Origin: Qipengyuania sp. ABI-127-1
GTDB lineage: Bacteria; Pseudomonadota; Alphaproteobacteria; Sphingomonadales; Sphingomonadaceae
Length of the DNA: 64,000 bases
Assembly: GCA_022953095.1 (NCBI GenBank)
Contig: JALJCR010000001.1
Span: 248,001 to 312,000, forward strand
Direction of reading: 5' to 3'
Shown here piece by piece: positions 1 through 8,410 of this stretch; within the stretch, counting starts at the first letter, position 1; each line of letters begins with the position of its first letter. Made by a program: the position numbers and the translations under genes. The notes beneath the pieces were generated by a model, which searched no databases, was not told the origin of the DNA, and saw nothing but the letters and a program-made list of their open reading frames with translations.

Positions 1-346
1 GTTGGCGCGCGGCCCGCAGTCCCGCCATGCCGCACAGTGCGGGCGAATGGGCGTGCAGAATGTCGGGGCGCCAATCGGCGGCCACTCTCTCGATACCTTT
101 TCGCAGCGATTCGATTTCGCGCCATTCGCGCAGACCCGGAGGGCCGGAGGGAATATCGCCAACCCGGTGGAAGGTAAGCCCCTCGACCTGTTCGATCGCC
201 GGACCGCCTCCCGAATGGCGCGCGCCGGTAATCCCGCGAACCTCCATGCCCGCTGCGCGCAGGCTTTTCAGGATAGCGCGCGTACGAAAGGTGTAGCCAC
301 TGTGCAGCGGCAGCGAATGGTCGAGGACATGCAGAATGCGGGTCAT
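1..346 (-). CDS. GT4 glycosyltransferase, exosortase A-associated (partial)
   Basis: The gene runs off the left edge; 115 N-terminal residues are visible, starting at the ATG at 346. The N-terminus MTRILHVLDHSLPLHSGYTF, followed by RTRAILKSLRAAGMEVRGIT, closely resembles the exosortase A system-associated GT4 glycosyltransferase family (TIGR04063 type). The visible part ends in the conserved DILHAHSPALCG stretch that closes the first Rossmann beta-alpha units. Members of this family transfer sugars from nucleotide donors at the cytoplasmic face during exopolysaccharide synthesis linked to PEP-CTERM/exosortase loci. The O-glycosylation ligase on the other side of an 81-bp divergent gap belongs to the same type of locus, which supports the call. 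The catalytic C-terminal half is outside the window. Confidence 0.85.
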   Translation of the reverse strand, partial: MTRILHVLDHSLPLHSGYTFRTRAILKSLRAAGMEVRGITGARHSGGGPAIEQVEGLTFHRVGDIPSGPPGLREWREIESLRKGIERVAADWRPDILHAHSPALCGMAGLRAARQ

Positions 347-427
347 GGGATCGCCGATGTGACACAGTACACTTAACGCCGCGTCAACCCCGGTGCATTA
401 GGGGTTCATGCGAGAAAGCACCCCATA

Positions 428-610
428 GTGATCGATTACCTCGCCCTCGGACTGACTCACGCGCTGATCCTCATCGGGATATTGCGCGTGATTGCGCGCG
501 ATGAACTCGATCGCGAGGATCCGCCCGGTGCCGAAATTGCAGAGGGCAAGCCCAAAGAACGCGCGGCTCGCCGTGCACGCCGCGAGCGGGGCCAAGCCTC
601 CGATGCTTGA
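428..610 (+). CDS. Small membrane protein upstream of the O-glycosylation ligase
   Basis: A 60-residue ORF with a GTG start at 428, preceded by a GAGAAAG Shine-Dalgarno-like stretch about nine bases upstream. Residues 2-22 (IDYLALGLTHALILIGILRV) form one hydrophobic helix. The remainder is strongly charged, with an Arg-rich tail (RAARRARRER). This matches a real single-pass protein better than a chance ORF. Its stop overlaps the ligase start by eight bases, which suggests translational coupling. I do not recognise a family. The position suggests an accessory or stabilising partner of the ligase, but that is inference. Confidence 0.6.
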   Translation: MIDYLALGLTHALILIGILRVIARDELDREDPPGAEIAEGKPKERAARRARRERGQASDA

Positions 611-2009
611 CCTGGCACTGTTCCTGTTTGTGATGGCGCTCTTCGCGCTCGGCCTCAGACGCCCGTTTGTCTGGGTCCTGGCTTATCTCTACATCGACAT
701 CCTCGCCCCGCAGAAGATCGGCTGGACGCTGACCCCGCTGCTCCCGATTTCCCTCATCGCCTTCGTCCTGGCCTTTGTCGGCTGGGCCGTGACCGACACG
801 AAATCGCAGATCCGTTTTACACTGCGTCAGGGTATCATGGTCGCGTTTCTCGGCTGGTGTTTCCTGACGCTGCAATGGGCCGATTTCCCCGTGGAGGCAG
901 CCACCAAATGGGAATGGGTCTGGCGTGCGCTGGTCTTCGCGATCTTCCTGCCTTTCACCCTGGTCACCCGGCTCAGGATCGAACTTGCGACGCTGGTGGT
1001 GACGCTGACCGCGGGGGCGATCATCATTTCCGCCAGCCTCAAGACCGTGCTGGGCGGCGGAGGGTACGGCAATCTCTATTTCTTCGTGAACGACAATTCG
1101 AACATTTATGAAAGTTCGACGCTGTCCACCGTCGCGGTCGGGCTCATCCCGATCATCTGGTGGTTCATGCACCATGGGAAAGTGTTTCCGCCAGACTGGC
1201 GGGTGAAGCTGTTCGGCTGGGCCTTCATCTTCGCCTGCCTGCTGATCCCGGTCGGCACCGAGGCCCGTACCGGCCTCGTCTGTATCGGCGTACTTGCGCT
1301 GTTGCTGCTGCGCGACGTCAAGCGGCGGCTGACCTTCGTCGCTGCCGGTGCGGCGATGGTCCTGATGGCCGCGCCGTTCCTGCCCCAAAGCTATTACGAG
1401 CGTATGGGGCTTATTGCCGGCCACGAAGAGGACCAGTCCGCCTCGACCCGCCTCGCAGTGTGGCAGTGGACCTACGATTACGCGCTCGAGAACCCGATGG
1501 GTGGAGGCTTCGATTCCTATCGCGGAAACCGGTTCGAATACCGCCTGCCGCAGGTCGAGGAGAACGCGAACACGACCATGGTCGAGTATCGGGATGTGGT
1601 CGACGAGGCGCGCGCTTTCCATTCGTCGATCTTCGAAGTGCTCGGCGAACAGGGCTGGGTGGGCCTGTTCCTGTGGCTGTGGCTGCATGCCAGCGGGCTG
1701 TGGCAGATGGAAAGGATCCGCCGACGCTGGCGGGGGCGCGAAGGCGCGAGCTGGCAGGCGCCGCTCGCCAGCGCCCTGCAGATGGCGCAGATCATCTACT
1801 TGGTCGGATCGCTCTTCCAGGGGATCGCCTATCAGCCGGTGATCCTGATCCTGATTGGCCTGCAATGCGGGCTGTGGGCCTATCTCAAGCGCTGCGACGA
1901 GGCCGCTACGGGCCGTACCTCCCGCCGCCGCGCGGCCCAGCGCTCGGACCCCCAGCGCGCAACCAGCCGATCGAATGCTTCGCGCTCGGCCCCCTCGAGC
2001 GAGGCGTAA
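603..2009 (+). CDS. Putative O-glycosylation ligase, exosortase A-associated (Wzy/WaaL-like)
   Basis: A 468-residue polytopic inner-membrane protein. The start at the ATG at 603 is chosen because MLDLALFLFVMALFALGLRR matches the family's conserved N-terminus, with LRRPFVWV and ILAPQKIGW following. About ten membrane segments are visible. A large periplasmic loop carries TRLAVWQWTYDYALENPMGG and AFHSSIFEVLGEQGWVGLFL, typical of O-antigen ligase/polymerase (Wzy_C) proteins and of TIGR03097. Such proteins are thought to join or polymerise lipid-linked glycans at the outer leaflet. The last 35 or so residues are low-complexity Arg/Ser-rich and lie antisense to the end of the convergent sulfatase gene, so the natural C-terminus may have been extended by loss of a stop codon. 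Confidence 0.85.
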   Translation: MLDLALFLFVMALFALGLRRPFVWVLAYLYIDILAPQKIGWTLTPLLPISLIAFVLAFVGWAVTDTKSQIRFTLRQGIMVAFLGWCFLTLQWADFPVEAATKWEWVWRALVFAIFLPFTLVTRLRIELATLVVTLTAGAIIISASLKTVLGGGGYGNLYFFVNDNSNIYESSTLSTVAVGLIPIIWWFMHHGKVFPPDWRVKLFGWAFIFACLLIPVGTEARTGLVCIGVLALLLLRDVKRRLTFVAAGAAMVLMAAPFLPQSYYERMGLIAGHEEDQSASTRLAVWQWTYDYALENPMGGGFDSYRGNRFEYRLPQVEENANTTMVEYRDVVDEARAFHSSIFEVLGEQGWVGLFLWLWLHASGLWQMERIRRRWRGREGASWQAPLASALQMAQIIYLVGSLFQGIAYQPVILILIGLQCGLWAYLKRCDEAATGRTSRRRAAQRSDPQRATSRSNASRSAPSSEA

Positions 2010-3877
2010 TTCCGGCATCGGCCTTGCGAAGTCACGCAGGCCGCGCCGCTGTCGAGCCTCAGCGAGATGACGCCTAATTGCCGGTCGGCCATGCCGATGG
2101 CGGTCGGCGATTCAAGCGGGCCGATATGCAGGAAGGGCTCGAAAATCGGTCCCTCCGGCACCTCGGCCCCGAGCATCCGCAGAATGATCCGCCGGTAATC
2201 GCTCAGGGAAATGGGCGCGGAAACGCCAGCCAGCGGTCGATTGCTGGCGAAAAAGGTCGCGTTCTGGCGATCGTTGATGATGTGGCCATGCCCCAGGAAC
2301 CCTTCTTCGAACAGCGCCTCTCCATGGTCGCCGGTGACCACCAGGACCGTATCGTCCCATACGCCCATAGACTGGAGGCGATCGATGAGGCGCCCGAGTG
2401 CGGCATCGCTGTAGGCCACCGCGTTCCAATAGGTTCTCTGGAGCGCGTCCCGGTTCTCCGCGCTGATCTGGCCGCGTTCCAGCGGCGGGCGCGCGAAGCG
2501 TTCGGGCACCCCCTTATGGTGATAGGGGAAATGCGGGGTCTGGAAGTTGAGGTAGACGAATTGCGGCGTCGCCCAGATGGCGGGATCGCCCAGCAGGTCA
2601 TCGAACCGGTCCAGCACGATGTTCTCGTCGATCAGCAATGAGCCTTGCGCGGCGAAGCTGAAAGCACGCTGCTCCTTGAGCAGTTCTGCATCGACGAAAT
2701 GATCGGCCGCCTCGCGCATTCCGACCGCTTCCGAAATACCGCCGAAATCTTCCGGCTGGCCCGAGAACACGCCGATTTCGTAGCCGCTCCGGTCGAGTTC
2801 GCGGAACAGGCTCGGCGAGCCCGGAGGAACGACCAGACTACCGGCGAATAGCGATTTGAGCGAGGCAGTGGTGAAGCCGACATGGCTGTAGGCGGGGGCG
2901 ATGGCGCCGCCCTGCGCGGCCACCCGGGCAAGATTCGGGGCGACCATTTGCCCGTCGATCTGTTTTCCCAGCACGTCCGCCCGGGTGCTTTCGAGCACTA
3001 CGATGACGAGATGCGGTTTTTCGCCGCTCAACGGCGTTTCGGGAAGAATGCCGGGAACGGGGACGAGCGCGAGGTCGCCGCCATACCCATCCTCGTCGAT
3101 GCCATTGCCGGGCACGTCCAGCGCAAGCGGATGGCGCGCTTCGTCGAAGGGGTGCGGGTCGATCACGCGCCCCGCCAGCCCATAGCCGTCGCCATCGAAA
3201 TCGCTCGCCAGCGAGAGCAGGTCGCCCAGCGCCTGCCAGGCCATGATGCGCTCCAGCCCGCGTGCCCCATCCCCGCCGATCCGCGGAATGACGAGCAGCC
3301 CCCCTATAAGCAAAAGCCATATGGCAGCGACCTTATGCCATCCGGGCCTGGTGGCCTCGAACGCGGGCTGCGGCCCGGTCAGCCGATGCAGCAACCGGGC
3401 CGCGACCCACCATGCGAAGAGGAAGGCGGCGAGGGCTACCAGCCCCAGCATGATTTCGTTTTTGGCGAAGAGCAGCGCGTCGGTGGCACTTCCCCCTCCC
3501 AACTGCTTGAGCAGGGCGAAGCTGACCGCATCGCTGAAATAGGAGTGCAATTGGTACTGGAGGCTCAGGATCAGCAGACTGATCCCGCCATAAAGAAAGG
3601 CGAAATGCAGAACCGCCGCCTGTGCGCCCGAGGATCTCGCGAGCCTCGCCGCGATTTTCCATGCCAGCAGTGCGATGGCGAGCTGGGCGAGCACGAAGCC
3701 CAGAGCGAAGAGGGCGATCTCGCCAGGGGTGTCGACTGCACTCGACTGCCCGAAGCCGCCGGTGAAGACACCGAACTTGCGGTTCGCGACAAGGAGCTCG
3801 GCGAGCGCGACAATCGCCGCTACCAGCGGAACCCCGATTGCGGGGCGAAGCAATCCAGTAACCATTCGTCCCGCCAT
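1880..3877 (-). CDS. Membrane-anchored sulfatase/phosphoglycerol transferase-like enzyme
   Basis: 665 residues with a good GGGAGG site just before the ATG at 3877. The N-terminal 200 residues hold about five membrane helices. The alkaline-phosphatase-fold domain begins near residue 288: HLVIVVLESTRADVL places the probable nucleophile at Thr298, as in LtaS/OpgB-type enzymes, and VTGDHGEALFEEGFLGHG supplies metal ligands. This architecture suits transfer or cleavage of phospho- or sulfo-groups on envelope glycans at the periplasmic face. Residues 226-268 form an unusual Asp/Gly-rich insert (DFDGDGYG, then GNGIDEDGYGGD) resembling MopE/thrombospondin-type calcium loops. The C-terminus overlaps the end of the convergent ligase gene by 130 bp. 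The exact substrate cannot be told. Confidence 0.8.
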   Translation of the reverse strand: MAGRMVTGLLRPAIGVPLVAAIVALAELLVANRKFGVFTGGFGQSSAVDTPGEIALFALGFVLAQLAIALLAWKIAARLARSSGAQAAVLHFAFLYGGISLLILSLQYQLHSYFSDAVSFALLKQLGGGSATDALLFAKNEIMLGLVALAAFLFAWWVAARLLHRLTGPQPAFEATRPGWHKVAAIWLLLIGGLLVIPRIGGDGARGLERIMAWQALGDLLSLASDFDGDGYGLAGRVIDPHPFDEARHPLALDVPGNGIDEDGYGGDLALVPVPGILPETPLSGEKPHLVIVVLESTRADVLGKQIDGQMVAPNLARVAAQGGAIAPAYSHVGFTTASLKSLFAGSLVVPPGSPSLFRELDRSGYEIGVFSGQPEDFGGISEAVGMREAADHFVDAELLKEQRAFSFAAQGSLLIDENIVLDRFDDLLGDPAIWATPQFVYLNFQTPHFPYHHKGVPERFARPPLERGQISAENRDALQRTYWNAVAYSDAALGRLIDRLQSMGVWDDTVLVVTGDHGEALFEEGFLGHGHIINDRQNATFFASNRPLAGVSAPISLSDYRRIILRMLGAEVPEGPIFEPFLHIGPLESPTAIGMADRQLGVISLRLDSGAACVTSQGRCRNYASLEGAEREAFDRLVARWGSERWAARRREVRPVAASSQRLR

Positions 3878-4102
3878 GATCCTCCCGTTCCGCGGCGGCT
3901 CATGCCCCCTGATGCGACCATAGCGGTCGTGCGAATCGGCTCAATATGCACGGGCGCTTTCTCAACGGCAGCAGAGGCTCGCCATGCCGTAGCGGCACAT
4001 GCGATGCGGTTGCGCACCCTCTTTCCATGCGCCATGACTCGCCTCGCATCGCGTGGCCGGAGTCGCGCGAAACCCACGTTTTTGGATAAAGGAGAGGCGC
4101 GC

Positions 4103-4552
4103 ATGAGCCCGCAGGATCTGGCCGAGAAAGTCGGCGAAACCATCGGCACCAGCGAATGGGTCGAGATGAGCCAGGAACGGATCAACCAGTTCGCCGAGGC
4201 CACCGGCGATCACCAGTTCATCCATATCGACGAAGAAAAGGCCAAGATGACGCCCTTCGGCGGCACCATCGCGCATGGCTTTCTCACGCTGTCGATGATC
4301 CCCTATCTCGGCGCCAATTCGGACATGCCCAGGCTCGACGGCGTGAAGATGGGCGTGAATTACGGCGGCAACAAAACCCGTTTCATCAGCCCCGTCCGCA
4401 GCGGCAAGCGCATTCGCGGCCACTGGAAGCTGATCGAAATGAACGAAAAGCGCCCCGGCCAGTGGCAGCAGACCTGCGAGATCACTATGGAGATCGAAGG
4501 CGAGGAGAAACCCGCTTTGATCACCGAATGGATCACCCAAATTTTCGTCTGA
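4103..4552 (+). CDS. MaoC family (R)-specific enoyl-CoA hydratase-like protein
   Basis: 149 residues in a single hot-dog domain. The start at 4103 follows GGAGAGG. The R-hydratase signature is plain: FAEATGDHQFIHIDEEKA supplies the catalytic Asp/His dyad, and TPFGGTIAHGFLTLSM follows. The family hydrates trans-2-enoyl-CoA to (R)-3-hydroxyacyl-CoA, or acts as a related dehydratase. A thiolase gene follows 71 bp downstream in the same orientation, and a PHB depolymerase gene lies about 2.5 kb further on. The protein could therefore feed (R)-3-hydroxyacyl units to polyester metabolism or serve an acyl-CoA degradation route. Longer in-frame upstream starts run antisense through the sulfatase gene and were rejected. 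Confidence 0.85.
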   Translation: MSPQDLAEKVGETIGTSEWVEMSQERINQFAEATGDHQFIHIDEEKAKMTPFGGTIAHGFLTLSMIPYLGANSDMPRLDGVKMGVNYGGNKTRFISPVRSGKRIRGHWKLIEMNEKRPGQWQQTCEITMEIEGEEKPALITEWITQIFV

Positions 4553-4623
4553 TTTCCCCCTCCTCCCCCCAAGATTCTTTAGGGGCGAGGATCGGACAAT
4601 TTTAGCAATTCGAGGAAATATTC

Positions 4624-5802
4624 ATGCGTGACGCAGTTATCGTCTCCACCGCCCGCACAGCCATCGGCCGCGCGTATAAGGGCGGGTTCAACGACACCAA
4701 GGGGCCGACGCTCGGCTCCTATTCTCTGAAGCCAGCCATCGAGCGCGCCGGTATCGAGGCCGGCGAGGTCGACGACGTGTTGTGGGGTGCCGCACTCCAG
4801 CAGGGAACACAGGCCGGCAATCTGGCCCGTCAGGTTGCCTTGCGGGCCGGCTGTCCCGTGTCGGTAGGCGGCATGACCATCGACCGTCAGTGCTCTTCAG
4901 GCCTGATGAGCATCGCCACGGCTGCCAAGCAGATTATCACCGATCGCATGGATGTTGTTGCCGCGGGCGGCCAGGAATCGATCAGCCTCGTGCAGACCAA
5001 GGAAATGCGCGTGATGCCCGATCCCGAGCTGATCGCCATGCACGGGGCGATCTACATGCCGATGCTCCAGACCGCCGAAACGGTCGCCCAGCGCTATGGC
5101 ATCAGCCGCGAGGCGCAGGACGAATATGCCCTGTCCAGCCAGCAGCGCACCGCCGCCGCGCAGGAAGCGGGCAAGTTCGACGACGAAATCGTACCCGTCA
5201 GCACCACGCACAAAGTGCAGAACAAGGAAACCGGCGAGATTTCGGATGTCGAGATCACCATCGCCAAGGACGAAGGCAACCGCCCTTCCACCACGCTCGA
5301 AGGCCTTCAGGGCCTCCAGCCGGTCATGGGTCCCGGCACCTCGATCACGGCGGGTAACGCCTCGCAGCTTTCGGATGGGTCTTCGGCCTCGATCCTGATG
5401 GAAGCCAAGGTCGCCGAACAGAAGGGCCTTCAGCCGCTGGGCCGCTATGTCGGCATGGCGGTAGCGGGTACCGAGCCCGATGAAATGGGCATCGGTCCGG
5501 TCTTCGCAATCCCCAAGCTGCTGAAGCGCTTCGACCTCAAGGTCGACGACATCGGCCTGTGGGAACTGAACGAAGCCTTCGCCGTGCAGGTGCTCTATTG
5601 CCGCGACAAGCTGGGCATCGACAACGACAAGCTCAACGTCAATGGCGGCTCGATCTCGATCGGTCATCCCTATGGCATGACCGGCGCACGCTGCGTCGGC
5701 CATACGCTGATCGAAGGCAAGCGCCGCGGCGCCAAATACGGCGTAGTCACCATGTGTGTCGGCGGCGGCATGGGCGCAGCCGGCCTGTTCGAGATTTTCT
5801 AA
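4624..5802 (+). CDS. Thiolase, acetyl-CoA acyltransferase
   Basis: 392 residues, the normal length for a thiolase. The active-site Cys90 lies in DRQCSSGLM, His348 in [16 protein letters not shown] and Cys378 in [13 protein letters not shown], so the catalytic set is complete. NEAFA occurs before the C-terminal domain. It catalyses reversible thiolytic cleavage of 3-ketoacyl-CoA. The sequence looks more like degradative or acyl-CoA thiolases than a dedicated PhaA, but the substrate cannot be fixed by reading. A co-directional MaoC hydratase precedes it and a DUF5996 gene begins 17 bp after it, so a three-gene operon is likely. Confidence 0.9.
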   Translation: MRDAVIVSTARTAIGRAYKGGFNDTKGPTLGSYSLKPAIERAGIEAGEVDDVLWGAALQQGTQAGNLARQVALRAGCPVSVGGMTIDRQCSSGLMSIATAAKQIITDRMDVVAAGGQESISLVQTKEMRVMPDPELIAMHGAIYMPMLQTAETVAQRYGISREAQDEYALSSQQRTAAAQEAGKFDDEIVPVSTTHKVQNKETGEISDVEITIAKDEGNRPSTTLEGLQGLQPVMGPGTSITAGNASQLSDGSSASILMEAKVAEQKGLQPLGRYVGMAVAGTEPDEMGIGPVFAIPKLLKRFDLKVDDIGLWELNEAFAVQVLYCRDKLGIDNDKLNVNGGSISIGHPYGMTGARCVGHTLIEGKRRGAKYGVVTMCVGGGMGAAGLFEIF

Positions 5803-5819
5803 CAGCGGGAGTTCTTTCG

Positions 5820-6779
5820 ATGACCGAGCGGTGGCCCAAACTCGATTTCGAGGCCGACCGCCCGGTCATCGAAAGCCTGCATGCCTATCTCCAGGTCGTG
5901 GGCAAACTGCCCACTCGCGCGCTGCCGTGGTGCAACCACAGTTGGCATCTGGCGCTACGCGTTGTGCCACGCGGTTTCCGCAGCTATCCGGTGTTCTTTC
6001 CGCGCGGAGAGGCGGAAGTTCTCTTCGACTGCCTGGGCTCGACCGTCGCGGTCGAAACCTCGACCGGGTTCGCCGACGGATTCGAAGTGGCCGGTCAGAC
6101 CGTCGCGCGCTTTCACGAACAGCTCGCCGAATTGCTGAAGCGCGCGGGAATACAGACCGATATTTCCGGTGCTCCGAACGAAGTCGAAGAGGCGGTTCCC
6201 TTCTCCCAGGATATGCGCGAGCGGGAATGGGACATCTCCGTCCTGGGGCGTATCCACCGTGCCTTTTCCGACGCAAACCGGGTGTTCGAAACATTCCGCA
6301 CTGGCTTCGTCGGTAAGTCCAGCCCCAGCCATCTGTTCTGGGGCAGCTTCGATCTCGCGGTTACGCGGTTCTCGGGGCGAGAGGCGCCGCTTCATCCCGG
6401 CGGATTTCCCAACCTTCCCGATCGCGTGACGCGCGAGGCCTATAGTCACGAAGTCGCGAGTGCGGGGTTCTGGCTGGGTGGCGGGGGCGTCGATGAGGCG
6501 GCTTTTTACGCCTATGGCTACCCCACGCCTGACGGGTATTGCGATGCCGAGGTCGAACCGGAGGGAGCCTATTGGCACACCGAACTGCGCGAATGGGTGC
6601 TTCCCTATGCCAGTGTACGTGAGGCGAGCGATCCCCAAGCGGCGCTGCTGGAGTTCCTCCATACAAGCTATCGGGCAGTGGCGGACCGTTCGGGGTGGGA
6701 CCGTGCAGCGCTGGAAATTCCGGCGAGCGCTCTTGGGCGACCCTATGATGTCAAGGCGAAGCGTGCAGGCGCTGCCTGA
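5820..6779 (+). CDS. DUF5996 family protein
   Basis: 319 residues. The ATG at 5820 is chosen because MTERWPKLDFEADRPVIESL begins the conserved domain; upstream in-frame sequence is antisense-like and inside the thiolase gene. LPWCNHSWHLALRVVPRGF and LFWGSFDLAVTRFSGREAPL are typical of the DUF5996 family, whose biochemical function is not known. The protein has no signal peptide or membrane helix and is probably cytoplasmic. A weak CGGGAGT site precedes the start. The 17-bp gap after the thiolase implies co-transcription. The next 228 bp (6780-7007), between this gene and the convergent PHB depolymerase gene, contain no recognisable gene or strong terminator. Confidence 0.75.
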   Translation: MTERWPKLDFEADRPVIESLHAYLQVVGKLPTRALPWCNHSWHLALRVVPRGFRSYPVFFPRGEAEVLFDCLGSTVAVETSTGFADGFEVAGQTVARFHEQLAELLKRAGIQTDISGAPNEVEEAVPFSQDMREREWDISVLGRIHRAFSDANRVFETFRTGFVGKSSPSHLFWGSFDLAVTRFSGREAPLHPGGFPNLPDRVTREAYSHEVASAGFWLGGGGVDEAAFYAYGYPTPDGYCDAEVEPEGAYWHTELREWVLPYASVREASDPQAALLEFLHTSYRAVADRSGWDRAALEIPASALGRPYDVKAKRAGAA

Positions 6780-7007
6780 CCGGGCGAGGTATTCGCGCCG
6801 TAGGATGCGACCACTACCGCTGCATTCCCGCTGCAAGATTCGGTCTGCTGAGCGGTAAACGGTGTTTTCCGACCTATCGAGAACAGCATCGACATAAGTC
6901 AGGCGGGTCGGCGCCTGGCCGATATCTCCCGAACCGTTGGTGGCGCGCCGCGTGATCGGACAGCTCTTCGGTCGGCGCAAGGACCCGCCGCGGGGCTGAG
7001 CGCCCGC

Positions 7008-8246
7008 CTAGCCGTGCGCGGTGATGAATTCCTCGACCACCGGAGCGATACGGTTGCGCCATTTGCTGCCATTGAAGATGCCATAATGGCCCGCGCCCTC
7101 GGCCATGTAATAGCGCTTTTTCTCGTCGGACAGCTTCGGGGTGAGGTCGAGCGCGGCCTTGGTCTGGCCCAGCCCGGAAATGTCATCGCGCTCGCCCTCG
7201 ATGGCCAGTAGCGCGGTTTGGGTGATGTCGCCCAAATCGATGCGCTTGCCGCGATGGACGAAGGTGCCATTTGGCAGGGCGTGGGTCTGGAAGACCTCTT
7301 CCACCGTCTGCAGGTAGAATTCGGCCGTCATGTCGCACACGCTGCGGTATTCGTCGTAAAAATCCTTGGTCGCCTGCGCGCTATCCTGATCGCCGATGGT
7401 GAGGTGTTTGAACATCTCGTAATGGCTCATCATATGATTGCCTAGGTTCATACTCATGAAGCCGGCAAGCTGCATGAAGCCGGGATAGACCGACCGTCCG
7501 CCGCCGCGATACTGCATCGGCACCGTGGCGATGACATTGTGGCGAAACCACTCGATCGGCCGGTCCATGGCAAGATCGTTGACGCTGGTGGGGGAACAGC
7601 GTGTGTCGATCGGGCCGCCCATCATGGTCAGCGTTTTCGGTGTGCAGGGATGCGCGTCGCGGTTCATGATCGCGGTCGCGGCGAAGACCGGGACCGAAGG
7701 CTGGCATACCGCCATCACATGCGCGCCTTCGCCAATGTGTTCGAGATAGGCGATCACGTAATCCATATAGTCGTCGAGATCGAAGCTGCCCTCGTGGAGC
7801 GGCACGGTCTTGGCGTCGGCCCAGTCGGTCACGAAGACGCGGTAATTCTCGAGCATCCTTCTCACCGTGCCACGCAGCAGCGTGGCATAATGGCCGCTCA
7901 TCGGGGCGACCACCAGCAGGCGGGGCGCATCGTCGGGCAGATTCTCCCGGTAGAACTCTTTAAGATCGCCGAACGGTTTGTTCAGAACCGTCGCCTCGAC
8001 CACGGGATCGGGTTTTCCGTCCACCTCGACCGCCTCGATCCCCCAGGCCGGCTTGCCATAGGTGGCAGTGGCGTGGGCGAACACTTCGAGCGCGCTTGCC
8101 GCCATAGGCCCGATATTCATATAGCCCATCGGGCCGATATAGTTCACCGGGTTCGCCGGATTGTTGAGCATCTCCACCCCGATCGAGGCGAAGGCGCTGG
8201 CCGAATTTAGCCAGCTGCGCTGCAGTTCATAGGCGTGGTAAAGCAA
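7008..8246 (-). CDS. phaZ: Intracellular polyhydroxyalkanoate (PHB) depolymerase
   Basis: 412 residues with a TTG start at 8246, chosen because MLYHAYELQRSWLNSASAFA is the conserved family beginning. An AGGGGATA stretch lies upstream; the ATG at 8333 would add 29 unconserved residues. The alpha/beta-hydrolase contains LLVVAPMSGHYATLLRGTVR, MAVCQPSVPVFAATA (the nucleophile is probably the Ser of CQPS) and AEGAGHYGIFNGSKWR with the catalytic His. It mobilises stored PHB granules in the cytoplasm. The gene is divergent from an ABC exporter, and the 164-bp gap contains two overlapping TGTGC/GCACA palindromes that could bind a granule-sensing repressor. No PHB synthase or phasin gene is in the window. 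Confidence 0.85.
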   Translation of the reverse strand: MLYHAYELQRSWLNSASAFASIGVEMLNNPANPVNYIGPMGYMNIGPMAASALEVFAHATATYGKPAWGIEAVEVDGKPDPVVEATVLNKPFGDLKEFYRENLPDDAPRLLVVAPMSGHYATLLRGTVRRMLENYRVFVTDWADAKTVPLHEGSFDLDDYMDYVIAYLEHIGEGAHVMAVCQPSVPVFAATAIMNRDAHPCTPKTLTMMGGPIDTRCSPTSVNDLAMDRPIEWFRHNVIATVPMQYRGGGRSVYPGFMQLAGFMSMNLGNHMMSHYEMFKHLTIGDQDSAQATKDFYDEYRSVCDMTAEFYLQTVEEVFQTHALPNGTFVHRGKRIDLGDITQTALLAIEGERDDISGLGQTKAALDLTPKLSDEKKRYYMAEGAGHYGIFNGSKWRNRIAPVVEEFITAHG

Positions 8247-8325
8247 TGCATATCCCCTGCTGGCCCGGCCTATTGTCTTCTGTTCCGCCGGGCGAAAGAC
8301 GGGCATCCTGCCGCTGGATCGTGTA

Positions 8326-8355
8326 TTGTGCAATGCACAAATGCGCTATTTGTGC
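8326..8355. promoter_or_regulatory. Two overlapping TGC/GCA palindromes, possible PhaR-type operator
   Basis: TTGTGCAATGCACAA (8326-8340) is a 15-base palindrome apart from its central base. It overlaps a perfect 8-bp inverted repeat, GCACAAAT / ATTTGTGC (8335-8355), with a five-base spacer. The site lies 80 bp upstream of the phaZ start and 56 bp upstream of the exporter start. PhaR repressors of PHB metabolism are known to bind TGC-N-GCA rich dyads, so PhaR is a reasonable guess. Confidence 0.5.
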
Positions 8356-8410
8356 CTTCGCGTGTGCAGCGCTGTGGATTTTCCAGGCGCGTGGACCTAG
8401 TGGGATCGTC

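Noticed and set aside
471-2018. 515-codon minus-strand ORF opposite the O-glycosylation ligase
   Set aside because: Low-complexity, no motifs, fully antisense to a recognised polytopic membrane protein.
2882-4102. Upstream extension of the MaoC gene frame
   Set aside because: This stretch is antisense to the sulfatase gene; the conserved hydratase domain and a GGAGAGG site start at 4103.
6780-7007. Possible gene in the 228-bp gap between the DUF5996 and phaZ genes
   Set aside because: Short ORFs here have no ribosome-binding site or coding character and overlap the neighbours' frames; no clear hairpin is seen.
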